Assembly (NCBI GenBank): GCA_013361075.1
Contig: JABWAJ010000094.1
Coordinates: 1 to 13,581 of the forward strand
DNA: 13,581 nt
Source: Saprospiraceae bacterium
GTDB lineage: Bacteria; Bacteroidota; Bacteroidia; Chitinophagales; Saprospiraceae
Reading direction: 5' to 3'
The translations under genes were made by a program, and so were the position numbers. Shown piece after piece: positions 1 through 6,163 of this stretch; the stretch's first letter is position 1, and each line of letters begins with the position of its first letter. Below the pieces are notes generated by a model. The model worked only from the letters and a program-made list of their open reading frames with translations, searched no databases and was not told the origin of the DNA.

Positions 1-126
1 TATGATTTGTTGCCAACCGACGCCAACCCTGATCACACTACCCTGAAATGGGCTGATGGCACCCCGAGCGGCTTTTTAATCCGCACTATTCCCATAGCAA
101 GCGCGGCTATGTTGGTAAAAATGTAA
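1..126 (+). CDS. 3' end of a truncated CDS, possibly the C-terminus of a secreted protein
   Basis: Reading frame 1 is open from the left edge to a TAA at 124-126 and gives 41 residues, beginning YDLLPTDANPDHTTLKW and ending IASAAMLVKM. The gene starts outside the window. The pattern of a short Asp/Pro/Thr-rich loop, a W-x-D-G turn, a short strand and a final hydrophobic strand resembles the end of the beta-sandwich that closes some secreted bacterial metalloproteases of the M6 type. That is a weak pattern resemblance, not an identification. The next plus-strand gene follows about 90 bases later, so the two could be co-transcribed. The fragment is too short to exclude a chance open frame. Confidence 0.5.
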   Translation, partial: YDLLPTDANPDHTTLKWADGTPSGFLIRTIPIASAAMLVKM

Positions 127-216
127 TGTAAAGTTTTAGTGCATGTGGGGTTGCGCTGGTTGTGGCCCCACATGCCGATAGATTCAGAAACAAAGGATGA
201 GTTAAAAAACCAACAA

Positions 217-1047
217 ATGAGACCGGTGAAAAAAATAATGTGGTCCTTATTTTTCGTCACAGTAATTGTGCTGGGATGGTGGCGTGGTGCTGAATGGGAA
301 ACAACAAATGGGCAAAACAAGCCCTCAGAAGGCAGTGCAGAGGATCGCCTGCCCTACACCGCGCACGAATACCTGCTCCAAAAAGTTAATGAAGCGCCAC
401 AAGTAGCGGCTATGGGCCGCCTGAACCCAAATGCTTTGCAACTTGTGGGCTCTCCGGCTGCAATTCAAACCATGCTGGATATCATTCACCGCAAATTGGG
501 ATTGTGGTACCGGTTTTCGATTGCCCCGGAGGGGTTTTTGCACCTCCAGGTTCTCCAAAATCAGGAGCCACTCAGCTTGTCTCAAAGGGCGTTCCTCAGC
601 GTTTTTACCCGTATATTGAGCCGGCCTTTCTCCGTAGCCCTCCAGGTTTATGACCATAAGGATGATGAATCCCGGTTTGTGCTCATCGGCAAAGACCGCG
701 AAAATGCCATTGATGTAGGAGATATGGAGAAATTTGGCACCAACGGCTGGCTCACAGAACATGGGGTGATGGCACACGAGCTTTTCGAGAGCTACCTGTT
801 GCAAAGCAATGACCTTGAAACCCCCCGGGAACATACGGCAGCTCATGTGCTCGCCGCTTCTCTGGAAGATGTCATCAATGAGGTTCCTCAGAGCGATGCT
901 GTTAACCGAATGGCAGTAGCAGGAAAACTGACTGTTTTTATCAAAACAGAGCCAACATCTCCTGTTTTTGACCTGGAAATACAAATCTGGTTTCATCGAA
1001 ACAACGTTACTCACCTGACCAACAATGCAAAAGAAGCGATTGGCTGA
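217..1047 (+). CDS. membrane-anchored protein of unknown function with an HExxE motif
   Basis: I do not recognise the family. From ATG 217 the product is 276 residues: a short basic N-terminus (MRPVKK), one hydrophobic segment at about residues 8-23 that looks like a signal anchor or uncleaved signal peptide, a Gly/Ser/Glu-rich linker, then a soluble domain presumably outside the cytoplasm. The most striking part is MAHELFESY with H187, E188 and E191, followed by H206, H210 and a Glu/Asp pair near 217-218. This is the layout of a zincin-like helix with Glu in place of the second His. The frame is open from GTG 139, and ATG 172 is another possible start. I chose 217 because it puts the hydrophobic segment directly after a basic N-terminus, with a GGATGA-like stretch upstream. 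A long minus-strand frame opposite this gene is taken as its shadow. Confidence 0.62.
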   Translation: MRPVKKIMWSLFFVTVIVLGWWRGAEWETTNGQNKPSEGSAEDRLPYTAHEYLLQKVNEAPQVAAMGRLNPNALQLVGSPAAIQTMLDIIHRKLGLWYRFSIAPEGFLHLQVLQNQEPLSLSQRAFLSVFTRILSRPFSVALQVYDHKDDESRFVLIGKDRENAIDVGDMEKFGTNGWLTEHGVMAHELFESYLLQSNDLETPREHTAAHVLAASLEDVINEVPQSDAVNRMAVAGKLTVFIKTEPTSPVFDLEIQIWFHRNNVTHLTNNAKEAIG

Positions 1048-1124
1048 GGAGCGTACAGCGGCAAAACGAACCATAATACCCAAAGCCTGATCTGACAGCA
1101 ACCACCTCAAAAATAAACAACGGC

Positions 1125-1139
1125 TCCGGATGATCCGGA
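1125..1139. repeat. short TCCGGA inverted repeat between two plus-strand genes
   Basis: Two copies of TCCGGA separated by TGA lie in the 147-base gap between the HExxE protein gene and the hydroxylase gene. They can form a six-base-pair GC-rich hairpin. No T tract follows, so it is at best a weak or factor-dependent terminator for the upstream gene. I see nothing else definite in the gap. Confidence 0.3.
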
Positions 1140-1194
1140 CAGGCCTTTGCCCCGTAAGTGTAGTCAAAAATACACCTATCCAATTTTGACTGCC

Positions 1195-2016
1195 ATGATA
1201 GAGACACTTGCCAAGCTCCAGCCCTTGATCCTGATCGGACTGCTGGCGACTATGTACAGCCTGGAATTATTTATCCCTTACCTGGCCAAACCAGCTGACA
1301 AACGCAAACACGACCTCCACAACTTTGGCGTGTCGTTCATTTCTTTTGCAGTAAATGGCCCGCTAAGCGGATTGGTGGTTTACATGTTGATGTTCACGGC
1401 ACAACATCAACTGGGCTTGTTCAATCAAGTTGGCCTGCCAGTGCTTGCAGAAATCATTTTGGGCATTTTGCTTATTGATTTTGGGTCCTATTGCTTCCAT
1501 AATTTACAACACAAAGTGCCTCTGTTGTGGCGTTTTCACCGCGTTCATCATTCCGATCCCAATCTGAATACTTCTTCTGTATTGCGCTTTCATCCGGTGG
1601 ACGTGGCCTTATCGCAGTGTATTTTTCAGGTGATCTGGATCCCCCTCATGGGCATATCCATGACTTCATTCGTTATTTATGGTGGTGTAGCCCTGCCTTT
1701 ATTGGTATTGCAACATGCCAATGTTTGCTTTCCGGAGTGGGTTGAAAAATATGGCCGCTTTATTTTTTCAACTCCGGGCTGGCATAAAATTCACCATTCC
1801 GATGAGCAACACTACACAGACTCTCATTACGGAGACGTGTTTACTTTTTGGGACCGGATATTTGGAACCCATCACAAGGTTAGCCCCGAACAGATTTCTT
1901 ATGGTTTAAAAGAATTTAAAGCGCAAAAGCACCATACCATTAAGGGGCAGTTGTGGATGCCTTTTGAAAATGGACCTGTTGCAGCTACCGGAAACAATAA
2001 AGGGAATGCCAGCTAA
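1195..2016 (+). CDS. fatty acid hydroxylase / sterol desaturase superfamily membrane protein
   Basis: This is an integral-membrane di-iron oxygenase of the fatty acid hydroxylase superfamily (PF04116 type), 273 residues. Hydrophobic segments lie near residues 8-30, 46-68, 82-99 and 143-175. The His clusters that bind the metal pair are all visible: HNLQH at 102-106 (HxxxH), HRVHH at 115-119 (HxxHH), H133 in RFHP, H174 in LQHAN and HKIHH at 197-201 (HxxHH). The family tail FWDRIFGTH follows at 218-226. Members hydroxylate or desaturate lipids, sterols or carotenoids using O2; the substrate cannot be read from the sequence. The frame opens at TTG 1147, but ATG 1195 starts right before the first membrane helix and gives a normal family length, so I prefer it. 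The gene is on the opposite strand to everything downstream, with convergent stops 36 bases apart. Confidence 0.93.
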   Translation: MIETLAKLQPLILIGLLATMYSLELFIPYLAKPADKRKHDLHNFGVSFISFAVNGPLSGLVVYMLMFTAQHQLGLFNQVGLPVLAEIILGILLIDFGSYCFHNLQHKVPLLWRFHRVHHSDPNLNTSSVLRFHPVDVALSQCIFQVIWIPLMGISMTSFVIYGGVALPLLVLQHANVCFPEWVEKYGRFIFSTPGWHKIHHSDEQHYTDSHYGDVFTFWDRIFGTHHKVSPEQISYGLKEFKAQKHHTIKGQLWMPFENGPVAATGNNKGNAS

Positions 2017-2032
2017 GAGTAGCGAAGGCGGG

Positions 2033-2051
2033 CTGCCGTTATTGCCGGCAG
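2033..2051. terminator. candidate bidirectional terminator hairpin between convergent genes
   Basis: CTGCCG (2033-2038) and CGGCAG (2046-2051) form a perfect six-base-pair GC-rich stem with a seven-base loop. It sits exactly between the plus-strand stop at 2014-2016 and the minus-strand stop at 2053-2055. No strong T tract follows on either strand, so the call rests on position and stem alone. Confidence 0.4.
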
Positions 2052-2052
2052 G

Positions 2053-2712
2053 TTATGCCAACAATGTCGGGCTTGTTTTCCGGAATAATTCCACATCAAT
2101 CCAGCAAATCCAACCCAAAAAACAAACAAAGGTAATTTTCTGAACAACAGGCAAATAAATCAGCATGTCTTTGGTGTAATAGAGGTAGTTGTTCAGCACC
2201 ACCAGCAACAGGTTGAAGATGCCAAGTCCAAAAAGCCCGAACCATTTGATTTTGTAAAGCCCGATAAAGGTGCCTGCAACGGCAATCAGTCCGATCACTG
2301 AGGCCACATAAGTGACTGTATCGTGGAGATTGGTGAATAAAAAAACCGCAATTACCATCGACAGGGTGCCCGAAACCTGGATGGTCAGCCTGGCAAATTT
2401 GCTGAAATGCACGTACCTCGGGAAATAAAACCAAAACACGGACAGCGATGTACACAGGACAACCATCCCCGCCAGGGCCACTGGCCGTCCTGCATTGTGC
2501 TGCCCGTTGATGGCAACTTCATTCAACAAATTGCACCAATAATTATTGCGCCAGCTAAACCCGGTTGAATGTTTGTCCACTTGTGAGCCTCCCGGGTAAT
2601 ACAAGGTAGCGGTAAGGTAAAGCAAGGCAAAAAGCAGAATGCCGAACACCGGGGTTATGACCCAAAAACGGCTTATTTTTTTTTGTTCCTGCGGTGTTGC
2701 CTTGTTTTGCAT
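2053..2712 (-). CDS. six-helix integral membrane protein of unknown function
   Basis: The product has 219 residues with six predicted membrane helices at about 16-37, 78-98, 108-127, 132-152, 157-177 and 184-205. A long loop between helices 1 and 2 (about 38-77) carries a distinctive polar/aromatic stretch, PGGSQ then GFSWRNNYWCNLLNE, probably the most conserved part. There is no cleavable signal peptide, no transporter signature and no catalytic motif that I can name. The overall plan recalls DUF998/Frag1-like six-helix proteins, but I would not assign that family without a profile search. It lies 29 bases downstream of the SRPBCC membrane-protein gene on the same strand, so the two are probably co-transcribed. 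The start is the first ATG in the frame. Confidence 0.72.
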   Translation of the reverse strand: MQNKATPQEQKKISRFWVITPVFGILLFALLYLTATLYYPGGSQVDKHSTGFSWRNNYWCNLLNEVAINGQHNAGRPVALAGMVVLCTSLSVFWFYFPRYVHFSKFARLTIQVSGTLSMVIAVFLFTNLHDTVTYVASVIGLIAVAGTFIGLYKIKWFGLFGLGIFNLLLVVLNNYLYYTKDMLIYLPVVQKITFVCFLGWICWIDVELFRKTSPTLLA

Positions 2713-2741
2713 GTGTGAATTATGGAACGAGCCGGGCCTTA

Positions 2742-3650
2742 CTACCGGCCATGTTGTTTTTTTAAGTCGTTGGATAAATTGTCAAAAACATAATCATGCT
2801 CCTGACTGATGCCTAATTTTTCAAGGGGTTCCCAATAAAACCTCGGATTAAGAACAGACGTGTACGTGGTTATTCTGGTCAATTTGCAATGGTTTTCTCC
2901 AACTTTACCAAAATGGTAAATAGCTTCTTTGAACCCCAGCCAGGTTCTTCCAGTCAACTGGTAATCAATAACATCCATTCGTAGTACCTTACCCCGTTCC
3001 AGTTCCGTTATTTTTTCTATGATCTTGCCGCCTGAAAAATAGCAGGTTCTGATGCCTCCGACTTCTTCTTTTTCCAAAACACATTTTTCGGGAATTGGCA
3101 GGTCAAATTTCATGAGAAAAGGCTTTTCTGCATTAAGGGTATCCACCGATTTTATGGTATCATAAACCTGATCCGGAGAATAGGGGTAAACCCGCTCTGT
3201 TTTGACTTCGACTATTTCGACGTTGCCGGAATTGAGGTACTTTTCAATGGGTGCGCCGAACAAAACGATAATCAACGGTAAAATCAAAATTTTTAAATTA
3301 TTGGTGGGTTTAAATACGCCGAATGCAATTAAAGCCTTATTCGCCCAAATACCAAGTATCACCAACGGGATGATGACCGGAATGGACATGACCACACAGA
3401 TCATACCTTCCAAAGCATTCAGGTATATAAAAGCAAGGAATGCTATGACTGCGAAAAACATGCCAATCAAAGCCCATTTTTTGAAAGGCATCGCGCCAAT
3501 GGCAACGCCCAATGAAAAAGGAAGCAAAATGAACAAAATCCAGCCATAATCAGCCAGACCATAATGCAGGAATGCAAATCCCACCCCAAGGTAGATCAGC
3601 GTCAACAGAATGGTCAGTTTAAAGCTTCTGTCGGTTAGGATTTGGTTCAT
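2742..3650 (-). CDS. multi-pass membrane protein with C-terminal SRPBCC-like domain
   Basis: The product has 302 residues in two parts. The N-terminal half has about five hydrophobic helices (roughly 12-30, 35-52, 58-79, 83-104 and 118-133). The C-terminal half, about 145-298, reads like a START/SRPBCC (polyketide cyclase-like) fold: a first strand with the typical ERVYPYSPDQVYDTI opening, a Gly-rich turn before CYFSGGKIIEKI, a LRMDVIDYQL strand, then AIYHFGKVGENHCKLTR and a long terminal helix. SRPBCC domains enclose a hydrophobic ligand pocket, so a lipid or other apolar ligand at the membrane is plausible, but no ligand can be named. It is the first gene of a likely two-gene unit with the six-helix protein. 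The start is the first ATG, nine codons before the first helix. Confidence 0.75.
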   Translation of the reverse strand: MNQILTDRSFKLTILLTLIYLGVGFAFLHYGLADYGWILFILLPFSLGVAIGAMPFKKWALIGMFFAVIAFLAFIYLNALEGMICVVMSIPVIIPLVILGIWANKALIAFGVFKPTNNLKILILPLIIVLFGAPIEKYLNSGNVEIVEVKTERVYPYSPDQVYDTIKSVDTLNAEKPFLMKFDLPIPEKCVLEKEEVGGIRTCYFSGGKIIEKITELERGKVLRMDVIDYQLTGRTWLGFKEAIYHFGKVGENHCKLTRITTYTSVLNPRFYWEPLEKLGISQEHDYVFDNLSNDLKKQHGR

Positions 3651-3776
3651 AAAGCTTAAAATTTAACTTTTTGAGTAATGTGCATTGGCCATTTATCAGC
3701 AGGACAGGATGATGGTTATCCTTTTGACAGCCCTAAAGCTCAGGGGAAATTAAGCGGAGGCCTGGTTAACCCATGC

Positions 3777-3784
3777 CAAATATA
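3777..3784 (-). promoter_or_regulatory. candidate Bacteroidota-type -7 element upstream of the SRPBCC membrane-protein gene
   Basis: On the minus strand this octamer reads TATATTTG, an exact match to the Bacteroidota -7 consensus TAnnTTTG. A TTTG lies upstream on the same strand (complement of 3809-3812), but the 24-base spacing is a little longer than usual. It would give a leader of roughly 115-120 bases before the gene at 3650. The rest of the gap 3651-3893 shows no gene. Confidence 0.3.
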
Positions 3785-3842
3785 TTCTAATTTTTCTTAG
3801 AGCTTGTCCAAAGCCTAACTGCATTAGGAATATTTGCATAGA

Positions 3843-3879
3843 CTTAAGGCCAGCCATGATCGCAAAAGTTGCCTTTAAG
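3843..3879 (-). terminator. weak candidate terminator hairpin downstream of the W-repeat gene
   Basis: CTTAAGGC (3843-3850) and GCCTTTAAG (3871-3879) are inverted repeats that pair with a one-base bulge across a 20-base loop. They lie 15-51 bases beyond the stop of the W-repeat gene. The stem is imperfect and no long T tract follows, so this is only a possible end for the redox-operon transcript. Confidence 0.25.
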
Positions 3880-3893
3880 ATTAAGGGGGGTAT

Positions 3894-5057
3894 TTAATGT
3901 ATAAGCTTGTAGAAGTATAGGGTTTTGTGGGCGTCTAAAAGAGTTTCCACTCTTTCCCCTTTATGTCGGGTTAAGACCAGTTGAAGGTTCCCATTTTTGT
4001 CGTACGTATAAAATTCGGCATACTCTATTGCCCATTCATCAAATTTGTTTTCAAAATATTCTTCCAGAATACGGCCTCCGGTATCATAAATGTAGCGGGA
4101 GCGATGGGCATCCAACCAGCTGTTTGTTTCATCCAACCAGCTTTGTATGAGGAATTTTTTGAGGAGTTTTTCTGAATAATAAGTATATAAATACTGGGTT
4201 TCGTTAGACCAACCTTCCGTTTCTTTATTCCATTGTTGAAAACGAAGACCTACCAGCTCTCCCGTTTTTTGAGCATAAATATGAATGGTTTGGGTATTAT
4301 TCAGCCATCTGGAGCTTTCGTAATTCCAGGTTTGGAATACTTCCTTTGTCTTTTGATTGTTTAAATTGTATAAATAGCAATGCCGGAAAAAATTTACCCA
4401 TCGGGTAGAACCTGCCTGCCTTTGTTGAATCGTCTCGGATTTTAGATTGTTATTGCTGCCATATCGGTATATATGCCGGCTATCAGGGATCCATGTTTCA
4501 TCCCGAAAGGAAAACTTGTCCAACTCTAATAAAAGCCCTGAATTGCCATATTGGTATACTTCCTTATAACTGTTCTTCCAACCATCCGGATTGTCGTTCC
4601 AAAGCAGATGAGTCGCGGCCTTGATCCGTTCTTGTGTATCATAGTCATACAAGATTTCATGCTGATTGACCCATACTTTTTTTTCGTCATCCCAAAATTG
4701 ACTGGTTGTTTTTTTTAACAGGTTTACAGCCTGATAAACATACATGAGTTGAAAAGAATGAATCCATTCACTGGTGTTTGGCCTGTATTCCTGGTAAAGG
4801 GATTTAATCAATAATTTTTTTTTATAGGTGTATTGAACGCGTGATTGGGGCAGCCATGTCTGACCATCTGTTGTGCCCTGGTGTTCAATGGCTATTAGCT
4901 GATATTTTCCTGATTTTATATCAGTTTTGTAAAAGCGTTTAAAAGGAGTATTTGATTTTAAAAGCGGGTCTAATGCCCGTTGGAACAACTTGCTGTTGAA
5001 TGACCTGGTGTCTTCGGATTGATCCAGCCCCGAAAGATTCAAATTGTTGAATTTCAT
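3894..5057 (-). CDS. W/Y-repeat protein of unknown function
   Basis: The protein is built almost wholly of about ten repeats of 28-32 residues, each with the core W-x(8-9)-[YH]-x-Y, often followed by a Gly/Asn turn. From the ATG start (387 residues) the key Trp lie at 68, 98, 129, 160, 189, 220, 251, 283, 314 and 342; an eleventh copy has Thr for Trp. Units such as TWIPDSRHIYRYGSNNNL and YTYDKNGNL resemble beta-hairpin repeats of Bacteroidota surface or secreted proteins, and are distantly reminiscent of YD/RHS repeats. Unusually, there is no signal peptide or T9SS tail. The frame is open from TTG 5144, only 8 bases after the upstream stop, and that longer form would add 29 residues that also lack a signal. 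I chose ATG 5057, the only early ATG. The gene looks more AT-rich than the redox genes before it but could still be their last cistron. Confidence 0.78.
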   Translation of the reverse strand: MKFNNLNLSGLDQSEDTRSFNSKLFQRALDPLLKSNTPFKRFYKTDIKSGKYQLIAIEHQGTTDGQTWLPQSRVQYTYKKKLLIKSLYQEYRPNTSEWIHSFQLMYVYQAVNLLKKTTSQFWDDEKKVWVNQHEILYDYDTQERIKAATHLLWNDNPDGWKNSYKEVYQYGNSGLLLELDKFSFRDETWIPDSRHIYRYGSNNNLKSETIQQRQAGSTRWVNFFRHCYLYNLNNQKTKEVFQTWNYESSRWLNNTQTIHIYAQKTGELVGLRFQQWNKETEGWSNETQYLYTYYSEKLLKKFLIQSWLDETNSWLDAHRSRYIYDTGGRILEEYFENKFDEWAIEYAEFYTYDKNGNLQLVLTRHKGERVETLLDAHKTLYFYKLIH

Positions 5058-5152
5058 GGTGTTTGGTTTATGGACAAATGATCCCGATATATCCTTAAGC
5101 AGGAATGCATTCAACCCCTGTTCTCCCAAATAAAATAGTAACAACGTTCAAA

Positions 5153-6145
5153 TTATCCTCTCACCCCTTCCAAAATCCGGATGTAATTCGCCCGTTCATA
5201 AGCGTCGGTGTCGGAAACATTAAACTGGTTCATCGCTCCTTTGAAAGCGCTGATGGACTGAAAACCTTTAGCCGACATCCAGTTTCGCAAATCATCGTGC
5301 ATGGTTTCCAGGTACCTGATTCCGTTTTTGTACAAAGCAGAAGCCGTCATGGCAACATCAGCCCCGGCTAATAAATATTTGATCACCTCCTCTGCACTTT
5401 GTACGCCGGTTGTGGCAGCCAGCGACAAGCGCAACTTCCCTGAGAGGATGCCAATCCACAACAGCGGGAGGCGGATCTCCGAAGCATTGCTGTATTGAAG
5501 GTTGTGCATTACTTTTAACGTTTTTATGTCAAAGTCCGGCTGGTAAAACCGGTTGAACAGAACCAGTGCATTTGCTCCTGCTTCCTGCATGCGCAAAGCC
5601 GTATGGCCCATGGCACTGAAATAAGGATTCAGCTTAACGGCAATGGGAATCTGCACGGTTTGCCGGACCAAACGAATGATGTCCATATAGCGCTGCTCTA
5701 CAGCCTGCCCCGTCAACTCAAGGTCGGCAGGGATGTAAAAGATATTGATTTCCAGACCATCAGCGCCTGCCTGTTCCAGTTGCCGGGCATAATCTATCCA
5801 GCCCTCCGGGGTGATGCCGTTCAAACTGGCAATAATGGGGATATGCACCCGTTCTTTTACCAATCGGATGTTTTCCAGATACGCGGCTGTGCCAACGTGG
5901 TACGATTCCAGGTCCGGGAAATAATCCGCCGCTTCTGCAAATACATGGCTGGTTGCCCGGATAACTGCCTCAAAACGTGCAGTTTCTTTCCGGATTTGCT
6001 CTTCAAATAAGGAAAACAAAACAACGGCACCGGCACCCGAGTCTTCCATTTGCAGGATGTTGTCTGTCTTTTCCGACAAGGTACTGGCGGATACAACGAT
6101 GGGCGAATGCAATTTCAATCCCATATAAGTCGTGTCGAGATTCAT
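5153..6145 (-). CDS. dihydroorotate dehydrogenase-like FMN-barrel protein, catalytic Cys/Ser replaced
   Basis: The 330-residue product belongs to the dihydroorotate dehydrogenase (PF01180-type) TIM-barrel group. The N-terminus TTYMGLKLHSPIVVSAST (5-22) matches the FMN-binding first strand, VKLNPY (170-175) carries the conserved FMN-contacting Lys171, LFNRF (196-200) carries the second Asn, and the Gly-rich phosphate-binding parts TTGVQSAEE and LLAGADVAM follow. In true class 1A and class 2 enzymes the loop after the fourth strand reads like NLSCPN, with Cys or Ser as base. Here it is NIFYIPAD, so the position is Tyr137. It is therefore unlikely to be a pyrimidine-biosynthesis PyrD. It follows nifJ with an 18-base gap; with the GltD-like protein upstream it recalls the PreT/PreA split of bacterial dihydropyrimidine dehydrogenase. 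An FMN-dependent electron-transfer partner of the operon is my inference. Confidence 0.9.
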   Translation of the reverse strand: MNLDTTYMGLKLHSPIVVSASTLSEKTDNILQMEDSGAGAVVLFSLFEEQIRKETARFEAVIRATSHVFAEAADYFPDLESYHVGTAAYLENIRLVKERVHIPIIASLNGITPEGWIDYARQLEQAGADGLEINIFYIPADLELTGQAVEQRYMDIIRLVRQTVQIPIAVKLNPYFSAMGHTALRMQEAGANALVLFNRFYQPDFDIKTLKVMHNLQYSNASEIRLPLLWIGILSGKLRLSLAATTGVQSAEEVIKYLLAGADVAMTASALYKNGIRYLETMHDDLRNWMSAKGFQSISAFKGAMNQFNVSDTDAYERANYIRILEGVRG

Positions 6146-6163
6146 GAACTTCTTTTTTTTAGC

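Noticed and set aside
325..1167. A 280-codon open frame on the minus strand opposite the HExxE protein gene
   Set aside because: Its product is rich in Cys, Arg and His with no coherent hydrophobic or domain pattern, while the plus-strand frame has a clear membrane anchor and ordered domain. It is taken as a shadow.
3801..3813. AGCTTGTCCAAAG, resembling the terminal sequence of some insertion elements
   Set aside because: No matching inverted copy, target duplication or transposase remnant is visible nearby.
5153..6145. Calling the DHOD-like gene pyrD
   Set aside because: The catalytic Cys/Ser is Tyr and the context is a pyruvate oxidoreductase operon, not pyrimidine synthesis.
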